A stretch of 38,217 nucleotides of DNA from Deltaproteobacteria bacterium (GCA_016875475.1 VGRB01000004.1:1-38217), one strand, 5' to 3'. Numbered from the stretch's first letter, positions 9,853 to 17,311 are shown. Numbers and translations are program-made. The notes: a model not told the origin generated them from the letters alone.

Positions 9853-10392
9853 ATGCTGAGACACGGACCGATGATCGCCCTGGTCGCGCTGGCGGCGTGC
9901 ACGCCGTCCAACAAGCTGATGCCGCTCCGGGGCGAGGACCCCCAGGCGCTGGCGCTGTCCGGGGAACGGGTCGACTGGCTGGAGCGGACCGGCGCCACCG
10001 AGGCGGTGCGGGCGCTCCGTGAGGAGCTGCTCGACGAGGAGTGGGGCAGGGCGGCCTCGATGCTCGGGCCCGCGACCCGGACCGCCGTGGCGCGCCGCGC
10101 GGCCGAGGTCGGGAAGGAGCCGGCCGACGTGGTCGCCGCACGCGGCGTGCCCGGGCTCGGGCTCCCCGGCGCGGACGACCCGGTCGCGGCGCTGTCCGCC
10201 CGGGGACGCTACACGGTCGCGGAGCCGGGGCCGTTCGACGCGAGGCGCCGCTCGGTCCGCGTGGTCCTGAGGATCGAGGGGCGGCCGGAGCCGATCGAGG
10301 TCCCTGTCGTGTTCACGGAGGACGGCTGGCAGGTCGAGCTCGTCAGGGTGCTCGAGACGGCGCCCGTTCCGGCGCCGGCCCCGGGCGAATGA
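9853..10392 (+). CDS. Small lipoprotein, unknown function
   Basis: The 179-residue product has a classic short lipoprotein signal (MLRHGPMIALVALAAC, Cys16). The mature part is charged, with a predicted helical segment (about 40-90) and a C-terminal beta-like region with the sequence VRVVLRIEGRPEPIEVPVVF, ending in a Pro/Ala tail. The ATG is preceded by GAGGGGAG. It lies 26 bases after the large lipoprotein and 13 bases before the DUF296 gene, so it is probably cotranscribed. The beta region resembles small export-associated folds but no family can be named. Confidence 0.82.
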   Translation: MLRHGPMIALVALAACTPSNKLMPLRGEDPQALALSGERVDWLERTGATEAVRALREELLDEEWGRAASMLGPATRTAVARRAAEVGKEPADVVAARGVPGLGLPGADDPVAALSARGRYTVAEPGPFDARRRSVRVVLRIEGRPEPIEVPVVFTEDGWQVELVRVLETAPVPAPAPGE

Positions 10393-10405
10393 GGGGGAGG
10401 TCCGC

Positions 10406-11173
10406 ATGATCGTCTCCCAGTTCCGCGAGGTCCGCCGGTTCATGGGCCGCATGGACCCGGGCCAGGACGTGGTCGCCGGCTTCAAGACCGTGTGCCAGGA
10501 GAACCGGATCGCGTCCGGCTGGATCATGGCGTCCGCGGTGCTGCGGAACGCGACCGTGGCCCCGGTCCTGGCCGACGGCAGCGGCATCGGCGATCCCGAG
10601 CGGACCGACGGCACCGTATTCTGCCCGTCGCTGTCCGGCAACGTGTCGGTGGAGGGCGAGACCCGCGGCGTCCGCCTCTACTCGATCTGCCACCCAGCGG
10701 ACGGCGGCGCGCCGCGCATGGGCCTGGTGCGCGCCGGCGAGGTCGTAATGTGCGAGTTCCTGGTCGTCGCGCTCGACGACGCCACGCTGGTGCGCCAGGC
10801 CGACGGCCGCGCCGGGTTCGCGCCCTGGGTCCAGCTCCAGGCGGCCGGCGAGCCGCCGCGCGAGGCGCCCCGCACGCCGATGCGCGCACCCGAGGGACCG
10901 GCCCCGCGGCCCACTCCCCCGCCGACCCACGTCGCGATCGAGGACGACGAGGCGTCCGAGCTGAACATCCTGGAGATGCAGCAGGGCGACTGGGTGGACC
11001 ACCCGAGGTTCGGCCTGTGCAAGGTCGTCCACCCCCCCGTGGACGACAAGGTGACGATCAAGCTCCCCGCCGGGAAGCACGTGGACCTCCACCTGGGCGT
11101 GATGCGCGTGCTGCCGCCGAAGCAGGTCGGGGGGAGGAAGATCTTCCAGGTGGAAGTCCGGCGGAAGACCTGA
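10406..11173 (+). CDS. PPC/DUF296 domain protein with C-terminal SH3-like module
   Basis: The first 145 residues of this 255-residue protein match the PPC (DUF296) fold: an opening LKPGQDVVAGF-like strand (here MDPGQDVVAGFKTVCQE), the ASGWIMASAVLRNATVA segment, and the SLSGNVSVEGETRGVRLYSICH core. PPC domains are found alone in bacteria and fused to AT-hooks in plants. A Pro/Arg-rich linker (about 148-182) joins it to a compact beta module (190-255: GDWVDHPRFGLCKVVHPP ... GVMRVLPPK), which looks like an SH3/KOW- or CarD-like barrel. Nucleic-acid binding is possible but not shown. The ATG has an excellent GGGGGAGG site. It is last of the three-gene run that starts at 7931. Confidence 0.82.
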   Translation: MIVSQFREVRRFMGRMDPGQDVVAGFKTVCQENRIASGWIMASAVLRNATVAPVLADGSGIGDPERTDGTVFCPSLSGNVSVEGETRGVRLYSICHPADGGAPRMGLVRAGEVVMCEFLVVALDDATLVRQADGRAGFAPWVQLQAAGEPPREAPRTPMRAPEGPAPRPTPPPTHVAIEDDEASELNILEMQQGDWVDHPRFGLCKVVHPPVDDKVTIKLPAGKHVDLHLGVMRVLPPKQVGGRKIFQVEVRRKT

Positions 11174-11177
11174 GGGC

Positions 11178-11259
11178 CCCCCCCCGCGCCGGCCTCGGTT
11201 CGCGCGCAGGGTGCTGCGCGCGAACCGCCCGCACGAATGGACGGCCGGCGCGGGGGGGG
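11178..11259. terminator. Nested double hairpin between convergent genes
   Basis: A perfect 17-bp outer stem (eight C then GCGCCGGCC at 11178-11194, pairing with 11243-11259) encloses a perfect 13-bp inner stem (GGTTCGCGCGCAG at 11197-11209, with 11214-11226) closed by a GGTG loop. It fills the gap between the DUF296 gene and glmU, which converge here. There is no T tract in either direction, so it would act as a bidirectional structural terminator or mRNA 3' barrier. Confidence 0.75.
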
Positions 11260-11261
11260 CA

Positions 11262-12656
11262 CTACTTCGCAGTCCGCGCACGGCGCCGCGCCGTGTACCC
11301 CTCCACGTTCTTCTGCTCGACCCGCGTGATCGCGAGCGCCCCGTCCGGCACGTCCTTCACGATCGTCGCCCCGGCGGCCACGTACGCGTCCTTCCCGACC
11401 TTCACCGGCGCGACGAGCTGGGTGTCCGACCCGATGAACGCGCCGTCGCCGATCTCGGTCGGGAGCTTGTGCACGCCGTCGTAGTTGCACGTGATCGTGC
11501 CCGCGCCGATGTTCGCCTTCGCGCCGACCGTGCAGTCCCCGAGGTAGGTCAGGTGGTTCGCCTTGGCCCCGGGACCCAGCACGGTCTTCTTCATCTCGAC
11601 GAAGTTGCCGACGTGCGCGCCGCGCCGCACCACGGACGCGGGCCGAAGGTGCGAGAACGGGCCCATCTGCGCCTCGTCCTCCACGACCGCGTCGGTCATC
11701 ACGCAGTACGGCTTGACCGCGACGCCGTCCCCGATCCGCACGTTCGTCAGCACGCACCCGCGGCCGATCGAGCAGCCTGCCCCGACGACCGTGCCCGCGT
11801 GCATCTCGACACCGGGCCAGACCTCCGAGTCCGGGCCGACCGCGCAATCCACGTCGATCATCACGGTCGCGGGCTGGCGGATCGTGACGCCAGCCGCCAT
11901 CAGCTCGCGCGCCTTGCGCCGGTGGAGCGCGGCCTCGACCTCGGCGAGCCCGGCGCGGTCGTTGACCTGGAGCGCCTCGTCCGCGTCCTCGACCACGTGC
12001 AGCCCGACCGGCTTCCCCGCGTCGCGGAGCGCCTTGACCACGTCGGTGAAGTAGAACTCCTTCTTCGCGTTCGCCGACCCGACGCCGGAGAGCATCCCGA
12101 ACAGGACGTCCGCCGCCGAAGCGTAGACGCCCACGTTCCCCTCCCGGATCGCGCGCTGCGCGGGCGTCGCGTCCCGCTCCTCCACGATCTCGGCGGGCAT
12201 GCCGTCCGCGTCCCTCAGGATGCGGCCGTACCCGGTCGGGTCGGGGAGCATCGCGGACGTCAGGGCGAACAGGCCGCCCGACGCCGTGAACGCATCGCAG
12301 AGCGCGCGGAGCGACTCCGGCCGGAGCACCGCCATGTCGCCGTTGACGACGACCGCGTTGCGGAAGCCCTCGCAATGAGGCCGCGCGCACATGGTCGCGT
12401 GGGCCGTGCCCTTCTGCTCGGCCTGGACCGCGAACTCGACCGGCGCGCCCGGGAAGAGGCCGCGCACCGCGTCCGCGACCACCTCGGCCTGGTGGCCGAT
12501 CACGAGCACCACCTTCGCGAACCCGGCCCGGAGCGCCGCGTCCACCGGGTACCAGACGAGCGGCCGGCCGGCGGCGACGTGCAGCCCCTTCTGCCGCCTC
12601 GACCGCATCCTCGTCCCGAGCCCCGCGAACAGCACGACCGCGACCGCGTCCTTCAT
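11262..12656 (-). CDS. glmU: GlmU, bifunctional UDP-GlcNAc pyrophosphorylase / GlcN-1-P acetyltransferase
   Basis: GlmU makes UDP-GlcNAc for peptidoglycan and LPS in two steps: acetylation of glucosamine-1-phosphate (C-terminal domain) and uridylation (N-terminal domain). The 464-residue product has the normal length. The pyrophosphorylase motif reads LFAGLGTRMRSRRQK, slightly divergent from the usual LAAGxGTRMxSxxPK. The C-terminal half is a left-handed beta-helix with hexapeptide repeats and the conserved TCNYDGVHKLPT ... GSDTQLVAPVKVG acetyltransferase segment. The ATG at 12656 has a GGAGGTGC site. It stands alone, divergent from the radical SAM/nitrogenase-like genes. Confidence 0.95.
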   Translation of the reverse strand: MKDAVAVVLFAGLGTRMRSRRQKGLHVAAGRPLVWYPVDAALRAGFAKVVLVIGHQAEVVADAVRGLFPGAPVEFAVQAEQKGTAHATMCARPHCEGFRNAVVVNGDMAVLRPESLRALCDAFTASGGLFALTSAMLPDPTGYGRILRDADGMPAEIVEERDATPAQRAIREGNVGVYASAADVLFGMLSGVGSANAKKEFYFTDVVKALRDAGKPVGLHVVEDADEALQVNDRAGLAEVEAALHRRKARELMAAGVTIRQPATVMIDVDCAVGPDSEVWPGVEMHAGTVVGAGCSIGRGCVLTNVRIGDGVAVKPYCVMTDAVVEDEAQMGPFSHLRPASVVRRGAHVGNFVEMKKTVLGPGAKANHLTYLGDCTVGAKANIGAGTITCNYDGVHKLPTEIGDGAFIGSDTQLVAPVKVGKDAYVAAGATIVKDVPDGALAITRVEQKNVEGYTARRRARTAK

Positions 12657-12679
12657 CGGCGCACCTCCGTCGGGGCGGT

Positions 12680-12710
12680 ATTCTACTCGCGCCGTCCGCG
12701 GCGTGGACAA
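12680..12710 (-). promoter_or_regulatory. Possible glmU promoter
   Basis: On the minus strand TTGTCC (12710-12705) precedes TAGAAT (12685-12680, five of six) by 19 bases. The spacing is longer than ideal. Its -35 overlaps the -35 of the opposing promoter at 12704-12732. Confidence 0.35.
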
Positions 12711-12732
12711 CCCGGCGGGCTCCCGGTAGCAT
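12704..12732 (+). promoter_or_regulatory. Possible promoter of the radical SAM/nitrogenase-like operon
   Basis: TGGACA (12704-12709, five of six) and TAGCAT (12727-12732, four of six) are separated by 17 bases. The inferred start near 12739 leaves a leader of about 33 bases carrying GGAGG at 12758-12762. Confidence 0.45.
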
Positions 12733-12771
12733 TCCGCGGGTCCCGGGGCGCGATTCCGGAGGTGCCGGGCG

Positions 12772-15441
12772 TTGGGCGACACCCTCCCGCAGGAGCGGCG
12801 GTCCGCGCTTCACGTCGCGGTCAGCGACGCCTGCAACAACTCCTGCGTGTTCTGCCTGAACGCGCGGGTGGACGGCCGCATCGACGGCGCGCCGCCGCGC
12901 CCCCCCGCGTGGGAGGAGATCCGGGGGACGATCGACCGCGGCCGTGCGGCCGGCCTGACCGAGCTGGCCATCACGATCGCGGAGCCCACGCTCGGCAAGC
13001 ACCTGGTCCGGGCGGTCCGCCACGCGCGCGAGATCGGGTTCGAGCGGGTCGCCATGAACACGAACGGACGCCTGCTCGGGCGCGGCACCCTGCTCGACGA
13101 CCTGCTCGCGGCCGGGCTTTCCCGGATCGTGCTCTCGCTGCACGGCCCCGAGGCCGGGGTCCACGACCCGCTCGCGGGACGCGCCGGCGCGTTCGCCGAG
13201 GTCCTGGCGGGCCTCGAGAAGCTCGCGGCGCGCCGGCCCGAGAGCGGCTTCAACCTCCAGGTCCTCTGCGTGGTCTGCCGCCCGAACCTCGCAGCGATCG
13301 AGCCGATGTGGCGCTTCTTCGAGCGGCACGCGCGCCCGGACCGCGGCGACGGGATCTCGTTCACCGCCCTGAAGACGCTCGGCCTCGCCGCGGACCGGTT
13401 CGCGGACCTCGGGGTGCCGTACGGCGAGCTGGTCGATCACTGGCTCGGCGCCTGGCGCTCGCTCGGCGCGCCGCCCGCGATGATGCTGTCCGAGGTGCCG
13501 GGGTGCGTGGTGCTCGCCCGCGCGGCGACCGGGCCGGTCCCGGCCGTGGACGTGCCGGACGCCCGCTTCGTTCGCGAGGGCGTCGCGGTCCGGAACGCGA
13601 CCGACCCGAACTACGCGAAGCGGGACGCCTGCCGCGACTGCCGGATCGAGCCGGTCTGCCCCGGCGTGATGGAGCGCTACGTGGCCACGCACGGGTGGGA
13701 CGAGTTCCCGCCCGTCCGCGAGCTTCCGGCCGCGTCCGCCCCCGCGAAGGTGTCGGGCGACGGCGGGGCCCGGGCGGGCGACGGCGGGGCCCGGGCAGGC
13801 GACGGCGCGCCCGCGGTACAACTGGCCTGCATGCTGCTCGGCACGACCGCGGAGGCGCTCGCCCGCGGGGGGCTGTCCGCGACCTCGTTCCGGCGCAACG
13901 ACGACGGGCTCGCGGTCGGCGTCGCGGGCCCCGGCGGGTTCGAGGCGGTGCTCCAGGTCGCGCCGCGCGACGACACGAAGCCCGCCTACCTGCGGACCCC
14001 GGCGCTGAACGTCAGCTACTCCGGGGGGCCCGCGGAAGGGCTGCTGCCGAAGCTCCTGGCGCGCGTGGTCAGGGCGGTCGGGGACCGGCCGTTCGCCGAC
14101 CTCGCGGCCGCGTGGGACCGCGCCGCGGCCGCGGCCCCGCCCGCCCCGTCCCCCGCCGGCGATCCGGCCGCGCCGGCCGCGCCCGACCTGCCGCTGGAGG
14201 AGTCGTTCGGGGACACGGCCTGCGGCATGATGGGCGCGGTCGACGTGATCAAGGAGGTGCCGTCGGACATCGCGGTCGTGGTGCACGGGGACCGCGGCTG
14301 CCTTCCCACGCCCGAGGGCGCCTCCGCGCCGGCCTGCACCAGCGACATGCGCGAGATCGACGTGGTCGGTGGCGGCGAGGCGAGGCTGCTCGACGCGGTC
14401 CGCGCGACCCTCGCGCTCGGCCGCTCGCGGCCCGCCGCGGTCGTGCTCGTGGGGACCTGCCTGTCCGAGATGATCGGCGACGACCTCGACGAGGTCGCGG
14501 CCCGGGCGGAGGCGGAGCACGGGCTGCCCGTGGTGCCGATCCGCGCGACCGGGCTCCAGCCGCTCCGACCGGTCGAGGTCGCACGGCGCGTGCACGGCGC
14601 GCTCGCGGCCCGGTTCCTGACGCCGATGCCGCGCGCCGAGGAGATCGGCCTCGTCGGCTACCCGGACGACGAGCGCGGCCGGTTCCACTCGGAGGTCCGC
14701 GGCGTGCTGGCCGGCGCCGGGGTCGCGGTCGGGGGCGTCTGGCCGCGCGGCGGCCTGGACGGGCTCCGGCGCCTCGCGGCGGCCTGCGTCGTGCTCGCGC
14801 CCGAGCGCGTGGCGCACGGCCCCCTGCTCGACCGCCTCGATGCGCTGCGCGAAGGCGAGAACCGGCCCGGCCCCGAGGTCGCGGTGGCCGCGGCGCCGTT
14901 CGGGCTGTCCGCGACACTCGCGTTCTACCGCGAGGTCGCGATCCGCATGGGGAAGGAGGACGCGGTCAGGTCGCGCGCGGAAGGCGAGGCGGCCCGGGCC
15001 GCGGCCCGCGTCGAGCGCTTCCGCGGCCGCCACGCCGGGTTGCGCGTCGCGGTCAGCTTCGGCAACAACCGCAAGGGCACCGGCGCCCAGACGACCGTAC
15101 ACCTCGGGGTCGGGTACGTGCCGTTCCTGGTCGAGCTGGGCCTGGAGCCGGTCCTGGTCGCGCTGACCGGGGAGTCGGACGCCCAGGCGGCGAAGGTGCG
15201 CGCGCTCGCGGGGCGGCTCGGCGCCTCGGCCGAGGTCCACCTGCACCGGCGGCCCGAGGGGCTCGTCCCCGTGCTCGCGGGGGGGCGCTTCTCGCTCGCC
15301 ACGAACGAGAGCTGCCAGAAGCACTTCGTTGACGCGGCGAAGGTGCCGTACCTGCACTTCATGCGGATCGAGCCGGGGTTCGGCGGGATGATGCGGTCGA
15401 TCGACGCGATCGAGGCCGCGATCGAGGGGGGTGCGCCGTGA
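12772..15441 (+). CDS. Radical SAM - nitrogenase component 1-like fusion protein
   Basis: This 889-residue protein joins two iron-sulfur enzymes. Residues 12-315 are a radical SAM domain: the SAM-cluster motif is C21-x3-C25-x2-C28, and a C-terminal twitch/SPASM-like set (C245, C287, C290, C296 in CRDCRIEPVCPG) suggests a second cluster. A Gly/Ala/Asp linker follows. Residues 348-450 form a small domain I do not recognise. A Pro/Ala linker leads to residues 475-889, a NifD/BchN-like domain with the three cluster cysteines in their usual settings: TACG (C484), HGDRGC (C510) and VGTCLSEMIGDDL (C563), plus the MREIDVVGGG element. The start is a TTG with GGAGG nine bases upstream; no ATG or GTG offers itself nearby. 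The stop overlaps the next start (GTGA). NifB is a radical SAM protein and NifN-B fusions exist, but domain order and motifs here differ. The substrate is unknown. Confidence 0.9.
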   Translation: MGDTLPQERRSALHVAVSDACNNSCVFCLNARVDGRIDGAPPRPPAWEEIRGTIDRGRAAGLTELAITIAEPTLGKHLVRAVRHAREIGFERVAMNTNGRLLGRGTLLDDLLAAGLSRIVLSLHGPEAGVHDPLAGRAGAFAEVLAGLEKLAARRPESGFNLQVLCVVCRPNLAAIEPMWRFFERHARPDRGDGISFTALKTLGLAADRFADLGVPYGELVDHWLGAWRSLGAPPAMMLSEVPGCVVLARAATGPVPAVDVPDARFVREGVAVRNATDPNYAKRDACRDCRIEPVCPGVMERYVATHGWDEFPPVRELPAASAPAKVSGDGGARAGDGGARAGDGAPAVQLACMLLGTTAEALARGGLSATSFRRNDDGLAVGVAGPGGFEAVLQVAPRDDTKPAYLRTPALNVSYSGGPAEGLLPKLLARVVRAVGDRPFADLAAAWDRAAAAAPPAPSPAGDPAAPAAPDLPLEESFGDTACGMMGAVDVIKEVPSDIAVVVHGDRGCLPTPEGASAPACTSDMREIDVVGGGEARLLDAVRATLALGRSRPAAVVLVGTCLSEMIGDDLDEVAARAEAEHGLPVVPIRATGLQPLRPVEVARRVHGALAARFLTPMPRAEEIGLVGYPDDERGRFHSEVRGVLAGAGVAVGGVWPRGGLDGLRRLAAACVVLAPERVAHGPLLDRLDALREGENRPGPEVAVAAAPFGLSATLAFYREVAIRMGKEDAVRSRAEGEAARAAARVERFRGRHAGLRVAVSFGNNRKGTGAQTTVHLGVGYVPFLVELGLEPVLVALTGESDAQAAKVRALAGRLGASAEVHLHRRPEGLVPVLAGGRFSLATNESCQKHFVDAAKVPYLHFMRIEPGFGGMMRSIDAIEAAIEGGAP
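13756..13806 (+). repeat. In-frame 21-bp repeat in the inter-domain linker
   Basis: Two full copies and a partial third of a 21-base unit encode the linker GDGGARA-GDGGARA-GDG (residues 329-345) between the radical SAM part and the unknown middle domain. It is probably a flexible hinge made by slippage. Confidence 0.85.
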
Positions 15442-16700
15442 CCGTCGAGCCGCGCACATACCAGGCCCCGGCCAGCATCGGCGCCTGCGTGGCCGGGATC
15501 GCCGTGTCCGACGCCGTGACCGTGCTCCACGGCGGCGCGGGCTGCGACATCAAGCTCCACACGCTGCTGCGCCACCACAACCCGACCGGCGCGGTGCACC
15601 ATCGCGTCGTGTGCACGAAGATCGCCGAGGCGGACCTCGTGCTGGACCCCGGCGTTGTGGTCGGGCGCGCGGCCGGCGACATCGCGCGCCGCACCTCCGC
15701 CCGGCTCGTCCTGGTGACGGCCGCGTCGTTCGTCGAGATCGCGGGCATCGACCGGGAGCGCGTCGTCGCGGAGGTCGAGGCGCGGGTCGGCCTGCCTGCC
15801 GTCTATGTGTATGCCCCGGACTTCGCGGGCGACCTGTTCGACGGCTACGGCAAGGCCGCGGCCGCGGTGGCGGAGCGGATGCTGCGGGACGCGCCCGACC
15901 GGTCCGCGTCCGATCGCGCCGCGCGCGTGAACATCGCGGGCTACGTGCACGACCGGCCGATGGGCGATCACCGCGGCAACCTGGCCGAGCTGGCCTCGCT
16001 CGCCGCGGCGGTCGGGCTCGAGGTGAACGCGGTCCTGCTCGGCGGCTCGCCGGTCGCGGCGCTGGCCGACCTGCGGAACGCCGGGTTCGCGGTCGCGCTC
16101 CCCGGCGGCGGCCCGGCCGCGGACGTGCTCGCCCGGGACGCGGGCCAGCCGCGTGTGGACGCGCCGCTGCCGATCGGGCTCGAGGCGACCGCCGCGTTCC
16201 TGCGCGCCGTCGGCGGCGCGACCGGCCGGTCCGACCGCGCCGAGGCCCGGATCGATGAGCACGAGGCGCGGGTCCGGGCGCTCGTCCGGCAGGCCGCGGA
16301 GCCCCTGACCGGGCGTCGCGTCGCGCTGTTCGCCGACGGTCACAAGGTCGCGGGCCTGCTCGGGATCTGCCGCGACCTGCGCATGGTGCCGGTGCTCGCG
16401 GGCGTGCTCGACGGTCGCGCGGACGCGCTGCCCTCGCCGCTGCCGGACGGGCTCGCGGTCCTGGTCGATCCGGGCCAGCCGACGTGCCTGGCGCGCATCG
16501 CGGACCTCGCGAAGGCAGGCGCGGTGGACGCCGTCGTCGGCCCGGCCTGGGAGGTCCAGGCCGCGCGCCGGGCGGGCGTCGCCGGGATCGAGTTCGGGTT
16601 CCCGTGCAAGGCGTACCAGCCGTTGCACCCCGTCCCGTACCTGGGTTATGAGGGCGTGCTTGCGACGGCCTCGCGCATCCTCGAGGCCATTGGCACCTGA
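15438..16700 (+). CDS. Nitrogenase component 1-like protein (NifK/BchB-like partner)
   Basis: The 420-residue product is a second member of the nitrogenase-like oxidoreductase fold and is presumably the partner subunit of the fusion protein. Two cluster cysteines are in family positions: IGAC (C17) and LHGGAGC (C36). The third usual cysteine is missing: the segment reads VTAASFVEIAG (94-104) where the family has T-x-C. Another cysteine, C59 in VVCTKIAEADLV, aligns with C522 of the partner (ACTSDMREIDVV). The C-terminus has the family-like GIEFGFPCKAYQPLHPVPYLGYEG. The GTG start overlaps the upstream stop by four bases, implying translational coupling and likely equal amounts. Later cysteines are C311, C350 and C390. 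Its length is short for NifK but close to BchN/BchB/CfbD-type proteins. I cannot assign a reaction. Confidence 0.88.
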   Translation: MTVEPRTYQAPASIGACVAGIAVSDAVTVLHGGAGCDIKLHTLLRHHNPTGAVHHRVVCTKIAEADLVLDPGVVVGRAAGDIARRTSARLVLVTAASFVEIAGIDRERVVAEVEARVGLPAVYVYAPDFAGDLFDGYGKAAAAVAERMLRDAPDRSASDRAARVNIAGYVHDRPMGDHRGNLAELASLAAAVGLEVNAVLLGGSPVAALADLRNAGFAVALPGGGPAADVLARDAGQPRVDAPLPIGLEATAAFLRAVGGATGRSDRAEARIDEHEARVRALVRQAAEPLTGRRVALFADGHKVAGLLGICRDLRMVPVLAGVLDGRADALPSPLPDGLAVLVDPGQPTCLARIADLAKAGAVDAVVGPAWEVQAARRAGVAGIEFGFPCKAYQPLHPVPYLGYEGVLATASRILEAIGT

Positions 16701-16711
16701 AGGAGGAAGCA

Positions 16712-17278
16712 ATGATCCGCGGAACCCGCATCCTGGTCGCGTCGCTCCTCGCCGTCGCGCCGGCCGTCCCGGCCGCGGCGCAGGGCAAGCCGGCGAAGAA
16801 CCCGGTCGCCGTGATCGAGACGAACCTCGGCACGATCGAGATCGAGCTGTGGCCGGACAAGGCCCCGAAGACGGTCGAGAACTTCGTCACGCTCGCGAAG
16901 AAGGGCTTCTACGACGGCACGCGGTTCCACCGCCTGGTCCCGGGCTTCGTGATCCAGGGCGGCGACCCGCTCTCCAGGGACCCGGCCAACCGCTCCCGGT
17001 GGGGCACCGGCGGCCCGGGCTACAAGTTCGCGGACGAGCCGGTCAAGGCGGACTACGAGCGCGGCTGCGTGGCCATGGCCAACTCCGGCCCCGACACGAA
17101 CGGCAGCCAGTTCTTCATCTGCGTCCGCGAGCTGAAGGGCCGCCTTCCGCCCAAGTACAACCACTTCGGCAAGGTCTCGAAGGGCATGGACGTGGTGGAC
17201 AGGATCGTCGCGCTCGACCGCGACGAGGCCGACCGCCCCAAGACCGACGTGATCATGAAGAAGGTGACGGTCAAGTAG
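16712..17278 (+). CDS. Exported cyclophilin-type peptidyl-prolyl isomerase
   Basis: Cyclophilins catalyse cis-trans isomerisation of proline peptide bonds. This 188-residue protein has a Sec signal (hydrophobic 6-18, likely cut after PAAA, about residue 23) and a single compact bacterial cyclophilin domain. Conserved elements are FYDGTRFHRLVPGFVIQGGD, NSGPDTNGSQFFI and HFGKVSKGMDVVD. The catalytic Arg (FHRLV), Phe and Gln (SQFFI) are present. A periplasmic location is inferred. The ATG has a perfect AGGAGG site and lies only 11 bases after the nitrogenase-like gene, so it is probably cotranscribed; whether this is functional or accidental is unclear. Confidence 0.93.
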   Translation: MIRGTRILVASLLAVAPAVPAAAQGKPAKNPVAVIETNLGTIEIELWPDKAPKTVENFVTLAKKGFYDGTRFHRLVPGFVIQGGDPLSRDPANRSRWGTGGPGYKFADEPVKADYERGCVAMANSGPDTNGSQFFICVRELKGRLPPKYNHFGKVSKGMDVVDRIVALDRDEADRPKTDVIMKKVTVK

Positions 17279-17288
17279 CCCCTCCCAG

Positions 17289-17311
17289 CCGGGTCCCGGC
17301 AGGGGACCCGG
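17289..17311 (+). terminator. Hairpin after the cyclophilin gene
   Basis: A perfect 9-bp stem CCGGGTCCC / GGGACCCGG with a 5-base loop lies 10 bases after the cyclophilin stop. It has no T tract. It plausibly ends the radical SAM/nitrogenase-like/cyclophilin transcript. Confidence 0.55.

Noticed and set aside
12772-15441. Assignment of the fusion protein as NifB or NifN-B
   Set aside because: The C-terminal twitch-like cysteines, the unknown middle domain and the domain order do not match NifB, and no nif genes are nearby. A standard nitrogenase locus is therefore not supported.
10678-15459. Very long minus-strand and plus-strand frames opposite or offset from glmU and the radical SAM/nitrogenase-like gene
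   Set aside because: No domain motifs; composition is His/Arg/Pro-rich. The true frames carry clear cluster and nucleotidyltransferase motifs.
12772-16700. Assignment as BchN/BchB (protochlorophyllide reductase)
   Set aside because: There is no BchL, no other chlorophyll gene, and the partner subunit has a different cysteine pattern.
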